Source: CAKZYD01 sp039814715
GTDB lineage: Bacteria; Pseudomonadota; Alphaproteobacteria; Sphingomonadales; CAKZYD01
Length of the DNA: 33,421 nucleotides
NCBI GenBank assembly: GCA_039814715.1
Contig: JBCCAR010000034.1
Location: 1 to 33,421, forward strand
Reading direction: 5' to 3'
Shown piece after piece: positions 16,588 through 25,482 of this stretch. The position numbers were made by a program, and so were the translations under genes. The stretch's first letter is position 1, and every line of letters begins with the position of its first letter. The notes under the pieces were generated by a model. It was not told the origin of the DNA. It worked only from the letters and a program-made list of their open reading frames with translations, and did no database searches.

Positions 16588-19503
16588 CTAAAGGCTCAGA
16601 GCTTGATCGATTAATTTGGCTTGCTGCTTGGCATGCACGCTGGCCAGCCCGGTGGCAGTGGAGGCGCTCGCCTCGCGGCCGGCATAGGCCGTGTGCTTGA
16701 CTGGGCTGCCTGACTGGTCCAGCGCTTCTTCAATGAAGGGCTTGATATAGAGCCATGCGCCTGCGTTTTTCGGCTCTTCCTGCGTCCAAACAACTGATTC
16801 TAGATTGCTGAAACGCGGCAGAACCTCTGACAAGGCAGATTTGGGGAACGGATAAAGCTGCTCGATGCGCAGGATATAGGTATCGCTTTGCTCCCGGGCG
16901 TCCCGCTCTTCTAAGATATCGAAATAAACCTTGCCTGAGCAGATAACGAGCCGCTTGATGCCGTCATCATCAGCCAATTTGAGGTCCGAGGCGGCGCCGA
17001 TATCGGCGTCATCATATAAGATGCGGTGGAACTGGGTGTTTGGGCCCAGCTCTGACAAATCAGACACCGCTTTCTTGTGCCGCAGAAGCGACTTGGGTGT
17101 CATCATGATCAGGGGCTTGCGGAAGTTCCGCAGCATTTGGCGGCGCAGGATATGATAATACTGCGACGGCGTCGTGCAGTTGCAAACCTGCCAATTATCT
17201 TCTGCGGACAGTTGCAGGAAGCGTTCCAGGCGTGCAGAGGAATGCTCGGGCCCCTGGCCTTCATAGCCATGCGGCAACAGCAATACGATGCCAGACGCAC
17301 GCAGCCATTTTGCTTCCGCTGAGGCGATGAACTGATCAATCATGATTTGCGCGCCGTTGGCAAAATCGCCAAATTGCGCTTCCCACAGCACCAGTGTTTT
17401 GGGGTCTGCTTGGCTAAACCCATAATCAAAGCCCATGACGGCGAACTCTGACAGCGGGCTATCGAGCACTTCAAAATGCGGGCCCGGGCCGAGATGATTG
17501 AGCGGAATGTACTTGTCTTCCGTCTTTTGATCGATAAACGCGGCGTGACGCTGGGAGAACGTACCGCGCGTTGAATCCTGCCCAGACAAACGCACATAGT
17601 AGCCCTGCAAAACCAGCGTCCCAAATGCGAGCGCTTCTGCCGTCGCCCAGTCGATGTTCGAGCCTGTTTCAAACATCTTTTCTTTGTTGTTCAAAACACG
17701 TTGCAGGGTTTTATGGATGTTAAAATGGTCCGGAACAAAAGTGAGCGTCTTGCCCACCTCGCGCAGCGCACTTTCCGCCACGCCGCTGTCAGCGCGCCGA
17801 GCCTTGCCCTTTTCTTCATCCGGCCGGCCATAGCCAGACCAGCGCCCATCAAACCAATCAGCAGTGTTGGGTTTGTAGTTTTCACCCGCGTCGAACTCAT
17901 CTTCGAGCATGTCGTCGAAGTCTTTGAGCATGGCATCTGCTTTGGCTTCATCAATCAAGCCTTCAGAAATCAAGCGCTCACGGTACAAGCTAGTGACCGA
18001 CTGCTTGTTCTTAATCGCCTGATACATGATCGGCTGGGTAAAGGCCGGCTCGTCGGACTCATTATGTCCAAAGCGGCGATAGCAGACCATGTCGATGACC
18101 ACATCGCGCTTAAAGGTCTGGCGAAACTCCGTTGCAACCTTCGTGACGAAGGTCACTGCTTCGGGATCATCCCCATTCACATGGAAAATCGGCGCTTGCA
18201 CCATCTTTGCCACATCCGATGGATAGGGCGACGAGCGGGCAAACTGCGGCGACGTCGTAAAGCCAATTTGGTTATTGACGATAAAGTGGATTGTTCCGCC
18301 GGTATTATAGCCGCGGATGCCTGAGAACATGAGGCATTCAGCCACAATGCCCTGGCCTGCAAAGGCGGCATCGCCATGCAGTAGGAGCGGCAACACCCCT
18401 GTACGATCGCTATCTCCCTTGATCGTCTGTTTTGCACGCACCTTGCCCAAAACCACAGGGTTCACAGCCTCTAAGTGCGAGGGGTTTGCCGTGAGCGACA
18501 GATGTACCAAATTGCCGTCGAAATCACGATCTGAAGATGTTCCCAGATGATATTTCACATCGCCGGAACCGCCGACATCTTCCGGATTTGCTGATCCCCC
18601 ACGGAATTCGTGGAAGATTGCCCGATAAGGCTTTTGCATGACGTTGGCGAGAACATTCAGCCGTCCGCGGTGCGGCATGCCGATTACCACTTCTTTTAGC
18701 CCCATCTGGCCGCCGGTTTTAATGATGCCTTCCAAGGCTGGCACCATGGCTTCGCCGCCATCCAGGCCAAAGCGCTTGGTGCCGACGTATTTGCGCCCCA
18801 AGAAACGCTCGAAATGCTCTGTTTCAATAAGCTTATTGAAGATGGCGAGCTTGCCTTCAGGCGTAAAGTGTACGCCTTTATCGCGCCCTTCTATCCGGTT
18901 TTGCAGCCAGGCTTTTTCCTCTGGATCGTTGATATGCATGAATTCCAGCGCGACATTGCCGCAATAAGTGCGGCGCAGAATGGCTATAATTTCACGGATG
19001 GACGCATATTCAAGGCCCAGCACATTGTCGATGAAGATGGGACGGTCTAAGTCCTCTGGCCCGAAGCCGTAAGTTGCCGGCTCTAGCTCAGCATGCGGCT
19101 CGCGGTCTTGCAGGCCAAGCGGATCAAGATTTGCATCCAAATGCCCGCGCACCCGGTAGGCGCGGATCATCATCAGCGCGCGAATGGAGTCTAAAGTGGA
19201 CGCCCGAACACCGGGGTCAGATGCGTCCGCCGCGGTCGGCCTGGTTTCTTGTTTCTTGTCTGCAACCGTGAGCCAGCTCGGATCGAGCGGCTGATTGAGT
19301 TCGTCCATTTCTTGAGGCGGCCAATCGTTGCGTGCCCAGCTCGGGCCGCCGGTATTGACACTGCCAAGATCGAGGCGGGAAAATTGCTCTCGCCAATGCT
19401 CACCAACTGAATTCGGGTCTTGCCGATACCTGTTATACTGCGCTTCAACAAAGGCTCCTGAAGAGCCACCAAAATCAGAAAAGTCAGCCGGCTGCGAGGC
19501 CAT
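16588..19503 (-). CDS. sucA: 2-oxoglutarate dehydrogenase E1
   Basis: Thiamine-diphosphate enzyme that decarboxylates 2-oxoglutarate and transfers the succinyl group to SucB; 971 residues. The N-terminal OGDH segment (FVEAQYNRYRQDPNSVGEHW) is followed by the ThDP domain, with LHGDAAFAGQGIVAE, the metal-binding GDDPEAVTFV and GHNESDEPAFTQP. The transketolase-like pyrimidine domain and the C-terminal domain (QEEPKNAGAWLY) complete it. The frame extends upstream only through a TTG at 19533; the ATG at 19503 has AGAGGGGA upstream and matches the usual N-terminus. A GC-rich hairpin lies just before that site, in the 90-bp sucD-sucA gap. Confidence 0.97.
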   Translation of the reverse strand: MASQPADFSDFGGSSGAFVEAQYNRYRQDPNSVGEHWREQFSRLDLGSVNTGGPSWARNDWPPQEMDELNQPLDPSWLTVADKKQETRPTAADASDPGVRASTLDSIRALMMIRAYRVRGHLDANLDPLGLQDREPHAELEPATYGFGPEDLDRPIFIDNVLGLEYASIREIIAILRRTYCGNVALEFMHINDPEEKAWLQNRIEGRDKGVHFTPEGKLAIFNKLIETEHFERFLGRKYVGTKRFGLDGGEAMVPALEGIIKTGGQMGLKEVVIGMPHRGRLNVLANVMQKPYRAIFHEFRGGSANPEDVGGSGDVKYHLGTSSDRDFDGNLVHLSLTANPSHLEAVNPVVLGKVRAKQTIKGDSDRTGVLPLLLHGDAAFAGQGIVAECLMFSGIRGYNTGGTIHFIVNNQIGFTTSPQFARSSPYPSDVAKMVQAPIFHVNGDDPEAVTFVTKVATEFRQTFKRDVVIDMVCYRRFGHNESDEPAFTQPIMYQAIKNKQSVTSLYRERLISEGLIDEAKADAMLKDFDDMLEDEFDAGENYKPNTADWFDGRWSGYGRPDEEKGKARRADSGVAESALREVGKTLTFVPDHFNIHKTLQRVLNNKEKMFETGSNIDWATAEALAFGTLVLQGYYVRLSGQDSTRGTFSQRHAAFIDQKTEDKYIPLNHLGPGPHFEVLDSPLSEFAVMGFDYGFSQADPKTLVLWEAQFGDFANGAQIMIDQFIASAEAKWLRASGIVLLLPHGYEGQGPEHSSARLERFLQLSAEDNWQVCNCTTPSQYYHILRRQMLRNFRKPLIMMTPKSLLRHKKAVSDLSELGPNTQFHRILYDDADIGAASDLKLADDDGIKRLVICSGKVYFDILEERDAREQSDTYILRIEQLYPFPKSALSEVLPRFSNLESVVWTQEEPKNAGAWLYIKPFIEEALDQSGSPVKHTAYAGREASASTATGLASVHAKQQAKLIDQALSL

Positions 19504-19524
19504 TGAGTTCGATCCCCTCTCAAA

Positions 19525-19544
19525 GCGGGGCAATCGCGCCCCGC
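19525..19544 (-). promoter_or_regulatory. Intercistronic hairpin in the sucA leader
   Basis: A perfect 7-bp GC stem GCGGGGC/GCCCCGC with a six-base loop lies between sucD and sucA, just upstream of the sucA ribosome-binding site. Read in the direction of the operon it is followed only by CTTTGA, too few Ts for an efficient intrinsic terminator. It is better read as a partial attenuator, an mRNA 3'-end stabiliser or a processing boundary that could tune sucA relative to sucCD. That role is inferred. Confidence 0.5.
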
Positions 19545-19593
19545 CTTTTATTCACGCACATACACTGCCTAAAGAAAAGCAGTATCTAAGCCG

Positions 19594-20469
19594 CTACCCC
19601 TTGAGCACATCCATCAAGGTGGTGCCAAGTGCCGCAGGCGATTCTGACACGACGATCCCAGCAGAGCGCATGGCATCAATCTTGTCTTCCGCGCCGCCTT
19701 TACCGCCAGAGACAATCGCGCCAGCATGACCCATGGTCCTGCCTTTTGGCGCAGTGCGGCCTGCGATAAATCCGACCATCGGCTTTTTAACGCTATTATG
19801 CTTAATAAAGTCTGCAGCATCTTCTTCAGCAGAGCCGCCGATTTCCCCGATCATGATGATGCTCTCGGTCTCATCGTCGGCGAGGAACATCTCAAGCACG
19901 TCAATAAAGTTGGTGCCATTCACCGGATCGCCGCCAATACCCACGCAGGTGGATTGGCCAAGGCCCGCCGCCGTCGTCTGGGCAACAGCTTCATAGGTGA
20001 GCGTGCCAGAGCGCGACACCACGCCCACTGACCCACGCTTATGGATATGGCCGGGCATGATGCCAATTTTGCAAGCATCGGGCGTAATAACGCCTGGGCA
20101 GTTGGGCCCAACAAGGCGTGTCCCAGAATTTTGCAGCGCGCGCTTGACCTTCACCATGTCGAGCACGGGAATACCTTCGGTAATCGCCACAACAAGCTCA
20201 ATACCGGCATCAATCGCTTCTAAGATGGCATCTGCCGCGAAAGGCGGCGGCACATAAATGGCAGAGGCCGTTGCCCCGGTGGCTTCAACCGCGTCGCCGA
20301 CCGTATCAAAGACTGGCAGGCCAATATGCTGCGTGCCGCCTTTACCGGGCGTCACCCCACCCACCACTTTCGTCCCGTAGGCAAGCGCGGTTTCAGAGTG
20401 GAATGTCCCGTTTGCGCCGGTGATCCCTTGCGTGATCACTTTGGTAGTCTCGTCAACAAGAATGGCCAT
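19594..20469 (-). CDS. sucD: Succinyl-CoA synthetase alpha subunit
   Basis: The 291-residue alpha subunit carrying the CoA-binding Rossmann domain (ITGANGTFHSE near the N-terminus) and the catalytic phosphohistidine in RTMGHAGAIVSGGKG (His248). It interconverts succinyl-CoA and succinate with substrate-level nucleotide phosphorylation. One base separates its start from the sucC stop, so the subunits are co-translated. The following gene, sucA, is 90 bp away behind a hairpin. Confidence 0.97.
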   Translation of the reverse strand: MAILVDETTKVITQGITGANGTFHSETALAYGTKVVGGVTPGKGGTQHIGLPVFDTVGDAVEATGATASAIYVPPPFAADAILEAIDAGIELVVAITEGIPVLDMVKVKRALQNSGTRLVGPNCPGVITPDACKIGIMPGHIHKRGSVGVVSRSGTLTYEAVAQTTAAGLGQSTCVGIGGDPVNGTNFIDVLEMFLADDETESIIMIGEIGGSAEEDAADFIKHNSVKKPMVGFIAGRTAPKGRTMGHAGAIVSGGKGGAEDKIDAMRSAGIVVSESPAALGTTLMDVLKG

Positions 20470-20470
20470 G

Positions 20471-21670
20471 TTATGCGGCCTCCTTCACAGCTTTGACGAT
20501 CTTCTTGGCCGCGTCGCCAAGGTCATCGCCGGAAATGATGGGAAGGCCGGAATTGGCCATGATCTCTTTGCCTTTTTCCACGTTGGTGCCTTCAAGGCGC
20601 ACAACGAGAGGCACATTCAGGCCGACCTCTTTAGAGGCTTCAACAACGCCCTGGGCAATCACATCGCACTTCATGATCCCGCCAAAAATATTGACCAAGA
20701 TGCCCTTCACATTGGGGTCGCGCGTGATGATCTTAAACGCTGCCGTAACGCGCTCCTGGGTCGCCCCGCCGCCAACATCGAGGAAGTTGGCTGGTTCAGA
20801 CCCTTCCAGCTTGATAATGTCCATGGTTGACATGGCAAGGCCTGCACCATTGACCATACAGCCAATCTCGCCGTCCAGCTTGACATAATTGAGGTCGTAT
20901 TTGCTGGCCTCGATCTCGCTGTCATCTTCTTCGGTCTCATCGCGCAACTCGGCAACATCTGGGTGGCGATACAGCGCGTTGCCATCAAAGCTCATTTTCG
21001 CGTCGAGCACCTTGATGTCGTCTTCTGGCGTTAAAATCAGGGGGTTAATTTCAAGCATCGCTGCATCGGTTTCCATAAACGCTTTATAAAGCGTCGCTGC
21101 AGTTTTCGCCGCCTGTTTGGCTGCTTTTCCCGTCAGTGCCAGCGCGTCGGACACCTTGCGGCCATGGAACGGCATCCAGCCTGTGGCAGGATCGATGGAG
21201 AAGTTGAGGATTTTCTCAGGCGTTGCTTCGGCCACTTCCTCAATGTCCATGCCGCCTTCGGTGGAGACGATCACGCCAACACGGCTGCTCTCGCGGTCCA
21301 CGAGGATGGAGAAATAGAACTCTTTTGCGATGTCAGAGCCGTCTTCAATGTACAGCCGGCCGACCTCTTTGCCCTCAGGCCCGGTCTGATGGGTCACGAG
21401 AACGCGGTTCAGCATCTCTTGCGCGTTTGCTGTCACTTCCTCAACGGATTTAGACAGGCGCACACCGCCTTTAGCGTCCGGCCCAAGGCCTTCGAATTTC
21501 CCTTTACCGCGGCCACCTGCGTGGATCTGGCTTTTCACCACAAATAGCGGTCCAGGCAGCATCTCAGCTGCTTTTTTGGCTTCTTCAACTGTGAAGGCCG
21601 GGTAGCCGTCCGACACAGGCGCGCCGAATTTTTTTAACAGCGCTTTGGCTTGATATTCATGGATGTTCAT
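20471..21670 (-). CDS. sucC: Succinyl-CoA synthetase beta subunit
   Basis: ATP-grasp subunit of 399 residues that binds nucleotide and pairs with SucD. The N-terminus MNIHEYQAKALLKKFGAPV is diagnostic, and the nucleotide-binding SQIHAGGRGKGKFEGL and the ligase domain (VNIFGGIMKCDVIAQGVV) follow. The length is normal. It begins 9 bp after the mdh stop and runs into sucD with one base between them. Confidence 0.97.
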   Translation of the reverse strand: MNIHEYQAKALLKKFGAPVSDGYPAFTVEEAKKAAEMLPGPLFVVKSQIHAGGRGKGKFEGLGPDAKGGVRLSKSVEEVTANAQEMLNRVLVTHQTGPEGKEVGRLYIEDGSDIAKEFYFSILVDRESSRVGVIVSTEGGMDIEEVAEATPEKILNFSIDPATGWMPFHGRKVSDALALTGKAAKQAAKTAATLYKAFMETDAAMLEINPLILTPEDDIKVLDAKMSFDGNALYRHPDVAELRDETEEDDSEIEASKYDLNYVKLDGEIGCMVNGAGLAMSTMDIIKLEGSEPANFLDVGGGATQERVTAAFKIITRDPNVKGILVNIFGGIMKCDVIAQGVVEASKEVGLNVPLVVRLEGTNVEKGKEIMANSGLPIISGDDLGDAAKKIVKAVKEAA

Positions 21671-21679
21671 GGGCAGTCC

Positions 21680-22642
21680 CTATTTGAGTGATCCATCAAT
21701 GTCCTGGCAGGCAGCGATAAGGTCCTTCACTGCATTTACCGACACATCGAAATTCTCTTTGGCTTCCGGGTTGAGCTCAATTTCAACAATGCGCTCAATG
21801 CCGCCAGCGCCGATCACAACCGGTACGCCAACATACATACCGTCCACGCCGTATTGACCGGTCAAGTTCGCTGCGCAAGGCAATAAGCGCTTCTTGTCTT
21901 TCAGATAGCTTTCCGCCATGGCGATGGCGGATGTGGCAGGCGCGTAATAGGCTGAGCCGTTGCCGAGGAGGCCGACAATCTCGCCGCCGCCTTTGCGGGT
22001 GCGGTCAACAATGGCGTCGATCTTTTCTTTCGTTGACCAACCCATCTTAATCAGATCAGGGATTGGGATACCGGCAACGGTGGAATATTCGACCACGGGC
22101 ACCATGGTATCGCCGTGACCGCCCAGCACAAACGCTGTCACGTCTTCAACAGAGACGTTGAATTCATCTGCCAGGAAATGACGGAAGCGGGCTGAGTCTA
22201 GAACACCGGCCATGCCGCAGACTTTTTCCGCTGGCAGTCCAGAGAATTCGCGCAGCGCCCAGACCATGGCATCGAGTGGGTTTGTAATGCAGATCACGAA
22301 TGCATCCGGTGCGTGCTGCTTAATGCCCTCTCCAACCGCTTTCATGACTTTGAGATTAATGCCCAAAAGATCATCCCGGCTCATGCCCGGCTTGCGCGGA
22401 ACGCCGGCGGTGACGATGCAAACATCTGCGCCTGCGATATCAGCGTAGTCAGAGGTGCCTTTTAAGTTGGAGTCAAAGCCTTCAACAGGGCCCGACTGCG
22501 ACAGATCGAGCGCTTTACCAGAAGGCATGCCCTCGGCGATATCGAAGAGAACAACGTCCCCCATTTCTTTCATCGCAGCCAGGTGCGCCAACGTACCGCC
22601 GATCATGCCAGAGCCGATCAGCGCAATTTTATTTCGTGCCAT
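21680..22642 (-). CDS. mdh: Malate dehydrogenase
   Basis: LDH-like NAD-dependent malate dehydrogenase of 320 residues. The NAD-binding motif is IGSGMIGG (residues 9-16), substrate-binding arginines lie in GVPRKPGMSRDDLL, and the catalytic histidine is in LGGHGDTMVP. This dimer/tetramer class is the usual alphaproteobacterial enzyme. It is the first gene of the TCA block, with GAGGA about nine bases before the ATG. The 130-bp gap to zapE (22643-22772) should carry the operon promoter, but I could not define it confidently. Confidence 0.97.
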   Translation of the reverse strand: MARNKIALIGSGMIGGTLAHLAAMKEMGDVVLFDIAEGMPSGKALDLSQSGPVEGFDSNLKGTSDYADIAGADVCIVTAGVPRKPGMSRDDLLGINLKVMKAVGEGIKQHAPDAFVICITNPLDAMVWALREFSGLPAEKVCGMAGVLDSARFRHFLADEFNVSVEDVTAFVLGGHGDTMVPVVEYSTVAGIPIPDLIKMGWSTKEKIDAIVDRTRKGGGEIVGLLGNGSAYYAPATSAIAMAESYLKDKKRLLPCAANLTGQYGVDGMYVGVPVVIGAGGIERIVEIELNPEAKENFDVSVNAVKDLIAACQDIDGSLK

Positions 22643-22772
22643 GGGGGTTTTTCCTCAAAACTTGCTAAAGAATGGCGGAACTGATTGAACCGCGCACCTT
22701 TTCCTGCGTTGCCCGGCTGCTGTACTGAACTTGGCAGGTAAGCGCAAGGCTATCGGGGGTATGAAAGTCATA

Positions 22773-23957
22773 TCAAATCGTGGCGTGGCCTAAGCTGCGA
22801 TAATCCGCTGATTGCATTTCCATAAGCCTCGAGACAGTTCGGTCAAATTCGAAACGGCCAGACCCCTGTTCATACAAGGCCTCGGGCGGGGCATCAGCGG
22901 CCATGAACAGTTTGACCTTCTGTTCATAAAGTGCATCGATGAGGGTTATAAAACGCATCGCTTCGTTGCGATTTTCCGGGCCTAATTTTGGCACCCCAAC
23001 TATCAGCAGTGTGTGATAGCGCCGGGCGATGGCCAAATAGTCCTCCGCGCCTAAAGCTTGCGCGCATAAACGCTTGAAGGAAAAGACAGCCACGCCGCGC
23101 AGCGCCTTGGGCACAAAGATATCCCGGCCTTTAATCGTAATCTTGTCAGATGGCACGGTGTGCGCGTCATCCACATCATGGTCTGTGAGCCGGAAAAAGA
23201 CCTCACGCAGCGCCGCGGTTGCACGCTCCCCATTGGGCACGTGATAGCTGGTCAGCCCTGTCATTCGGTCAAGCCGATAATCAGTCGGGCCATTCAGCTC
23301 AATGACGTGCAGCGTCTCATCCAGCAGCGCGATAAAGGGCAAGATGATGGTACGGTTGATGCCATCTTTATACAAATGGGCCGGCGGGCGATTTGAGGTC
23401 GTTACAACAACAACCCCGCGCTCGCTCAGCTCTTTAAACAAGCGACCCAAGATACCAGCCGTTGCTACATCTTGCACTTGCATTTCATCAAAACACAGCA
23501 ACGAGGCTCGCTGGGCAATACGGCGCGCGACCGGCGGGATCGGATCATCGGCCCCAGCGGCTGCGCCGAACTTGATGCGCTCATTGGCCGACATTTTACG
23601 GAAGGTAGCGATCTGGTCATGCACATTGGTCATGAAATCATGAAAATGCACGCGCTGCTTCGACGCGATGGGCGCATGCTCATAAAACAAATCCATCAAC
23701 ATGGACTTTCCGCGCCCAACGCCGCCCCACATGTAAAGCCCGCGCGGCGCGCCTGGCGCCTTATCGCCCCAGTTAAACAGATTAGACAAGCGCCAACGTT
23801 TGATACTGGTCGCCGAGGAAGGCACGCCAGGATAGTCAGAAAGCTCTGCTTCAAGCCGCGCAAGCGCCTCCACAGCAGCGGCCTGCTGCGGATCAGGACG
23901 GAGCTCGCCTGCGTCTAAAAGCGCTTGATAAGCCTGGGTAAGTGTATCAGCAGTCAT
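22773..23957 (-). CDS. zapE: Cell division protein ZapE (AFG1-like ATPase)
   Basis: P-loop ATPase of the AFG1/ZapE family; in E. coli ZapE associates with the Z-ring and affects FtsZ assembly under stress. Walker A GGVGRGKS is at residues 78-85, Walker B LLCFDE at 153-158, and the sensor/finger segment TTSNRPP near 187. The C-terminal FDRTVSRLMEMQS is typical. The frame remains open to an ATG at 24062, but the ATG at 23957 (MTADTLTQAYQALLDAGE) matches the family start and gives 394 residues; neither has a strong ribosome-binding site. Its position just before mdh is a conserved alphaproteobacterial arrangement. Confidence 0.92.
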   Translation of the reverse strand: MTADTLTQAYQALLDAGELRPDPQQAAAVEALARLEAELSDYPGVPSSATSIKRWRLSNLFNWGDKAPGAPRGLYMWGGVGRGKSMLMDLFYEHAPIASKQRVHFHDFMTNVHDQIATFRKMSANERIKFGAAAGADDPIPPVARRIAQRASLLCFDEMQVQDVATAGILGRLFKELSERGVVVVTTSNRPPAHLYKDGINRTIILPFIALLDETLHVIELNGPTDYRLDRMTGLTSYHVPNGERATAALREVFFRLTDHDVDDAHTVPSDKITIKGRDIFVPKALRGVAVFSFKRLCAQALGAEDYLAIARRYHTLLIVGVPKLGPENRNEAMRFITLIDALYEQKVKLFMAADAPPEALYEQGSGRFEFDRTVSRLMEMQSADYRSLGHATI

Positions 23958-24074
23958 GGACCGTTCGCAAACAAATGGGGCTAAGCGCGCTATCTCGAAA
24001 GCGCCCATCGGCCTTATTGGCCCAGCGCCTCCAGCCGGCATAAGGGCCGCTCTCTTCAACATAGGTCTGCGCCA

Positions 24075-24221
24075 TTATAAGGCCTCAAGACGCCAGCGTT
24101 GCTTGCCGGCTGCATCAAAATTGGCGGGGTCAAGCCAGCGTTCAATACGCACATGCCGCCCGGATAAAACAACATCGCCCGGCAGGGGCCGCTCGGTGAA
24201 AGCTGAACGCGTGTCAATCAT
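24075..24221 (-). pseudogene. Internally deleted GNAT acetyltransferase remnant
   Basis: The 48-codon frame from the ATG at 24221 reads like the two ends of a RimJ/RimL-type GNAT acetyltransferase joined together. The first ~27 residues (MIDTRSAFTERPLPGD, then VVLSGRHVRIE) match the usual N-terminus, where a GRxVRLEPL strand opens the fold. The last ~21 (RWLDPANFDAAGKQRWRLEAL, ending in TAA) match the family's C-terminal tail, normally preceded by the GRNRDTAW segment. Everything between, including the acetyl-CoA-binding motif, is missing, so no activity is expected. The fusion keeps the frame, suggesting one clean internal deletion. It lies between zapE and the divergent aminotransferase. 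The family assignment comes from recalled sequence patterns. Confidence 0.6.
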
Positions 24222-24282
24222 ATTGCGGCGCATGCCTGTTTTTTGCTTGAGCGGCAAGGCGAAAACGTGACACCTCTTGGCC

Positions 24283-25407
24283 ATGCCTGCTGATCTTGCC
24301 CCTTTTCACGCTATTTCGATTGGCAATCTCGCCTTCAAACTCGCCAGCGAGGGCCGCTCCATCATTCACATGGAGTACGGCATGCCGTCCGCCCGGCCGC
24401 CGAAGGCCGCGGAGACGGCGGCAAAAGCGATGATTGACGCTGGCGTACCGGGCTATTGGGAAAGCCCGATCCTCCAAGAAAAAATCGCAGCCCGCTATCA
24501 TAGCCTTTACGGCCTTACGATCGATCCGAGCCGCATCTTTCTCACCTGCGGCGCTTCTCCTGCGCTCGTGTTGGCACTTTCCGTGCTATTTTCCGCTGGC
24601 GATAAGGTCGCCGTGGCCCGGCCCGGCTATGTCGCCTACCGCAACACCATAAAAGGCCTCAATCTCACACCGCTGGAGCTAGAATGCGGCCCTGATACAC
24701 GCTACCAGCTGACAGCAGACAGGCTTAAAAACGTTGATGCCCACGGCGTTCTTGTGTCCAGTCCAGCCAACCCAACCGGCTCAATCATCGCGCCGGGCGA
24801 GCTCAAGCGCATTGCTGAACACTGCCAAGCGCAAGACTTAGCCCTGATCTCAGACGAAATCTATCACCAGCTGAGCTATGATGTGCCCACACGCTCCATG
24901 CTGGAATATGCGCCTGGCGCGCTGGTGGTAAACAGCTTTTCTAAATACTATTGCATGCCAGGCTGGCGGCTGGGTTGGCTCGTAGCGCCCGATCATTTAG
25001 TCGGCGCCGTCACGGCCTATCTAGGCAACTATTTCCTCACCGCGCCGTCCATCGCGCAGCAAGCGGCAATCGCTGCGATGGACGAGACAGACGAGCTAGA
25101 TGGCCACCTGGAGACTTACCGCGCCAACCGCGCGCTTTTGCTGAGCGCTCTGCCAGAGCTCGGCCTCACCAAAATCGCGCCGCCCGATGGGGCGTTCTAC
25201 ATTTATGCTGACATCTCCGATTTCACCAACGACAGCCGCGCCTTCTGTTTCAAACTGCTCGAAGACACTGGTGTCGCGGCAGCACCGGGTGTGGATTTCG
25301 ATCCTATCAATGGGCACCATTTCATGCGCTTCAGCTTTGCCGTCAGCACGGCAGAGGTAGAGGATGCGGTTGGGCGTTTGAGGGGCTGGTTTGGGCTGCT
25401 AGACTAG
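24283..25407 (+). CDS. Class I/II pyridoxal-phosphate aminotransferase
   Basis: Fold-type I PLP aminotransferase of 374 residues from the ATG at 24283; a TTG two codons earlier is the only other option. It has the PLP-contact Asn in SSPANPTGS (about residue 163), the Asp in LISDEIYHQLSYD (about 191), the Schiff-base lysine in NSFSKYYCMPGWRLGW (Lys221), and the C-terminal HFMRFSFAVS arginine that binds the substrate carboxylate. Aspartate, aromatic or alanine-type amino acids are all possible substrates. The start lies close to the divergent GNAT remnant. There is no good ribosome-binding site, and no neighbour reveals a pathway. Confidence 0.92.
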   Translation: MPADLAPFHAISIGNLAFKLASEGRSIIHMEYGMPSARPPKAAETAAKAMIDAGVPGYWESPILQEKIAARYHSLYGLTIDPSRIFLTCGASPALVLALSVLFSAGDKVAVARPGYVAYRNTIKGLNLTPLELECGPDTRYQLTADRLKNVDAHGVLVSSPANPTGSIIAPGELKRIAEHCQAQDLALISDEIYHQLSYDVPTRSMLEYAPGALVVNSFSKYYCMPGWRLGWLVAPDHLVGAVTAYLGNYFLTAPSIAQQAAIAAMDETDELDGHLETYRANRALLLSALPELGLTKIAPPDGAFYIYADISDFTNDSRAFCFKLLEDTGVAAAPGVDFDPINGHHFMRFSFAVSTAEVEDAVGRLRGWFGLLD

Positions 25408-25446
25408 CAGTCACTTTGAGGCCATTGCTGCCTTTCCGGCCAGGCT

Positions 25447-25476
25447 GTCGTCCTCCGGCTTGACCGGGGGACCCAT
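25447..25476. repeat. Left 30-bp inverted repeat of the GIY-YIG unit
   Basis: Begins GTCGTCCTCCGGCTTGACCG and ends GGGGGACCCAT. It is the exact reverse complement of 25791-25820. The arm is itself a hairpin: CCGG pairs with CCGG around a CTTGA loop, extended by flanking C and G bases with one mismatch. It ends 6 bp from the GIY-YIG stop codon, so it could act at the 3' end of that transcript. Confidence 0.85.
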
Positions 25477-25482
25477 TGATGG

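Noticed and set aside
17701..18324. 207-codon plus-strand open frame opposite sucA
   Set aside because: Antisense shadow of sucA with no domain signature or ribosome-binding site of note.
19504..19533. Upstream TTG start for sucA at 19533
   Set aside because: It would translate through the hairpin and the ribosome-binding site; the ATG at 19503 fits the conserved N-terminus.
23948..24075. 43-codon minus-strand frame starting at the GNAT remnant stop (TAATG) and running to the zapE start
   Set aside because: Its beginning (MAQTYVEESGPYAGWRRW) looks somewhat protein-like, but I do not recognise it, there is no ribosome-binding site, and the 3' part overlaps zapE. Not enough to call a gene.
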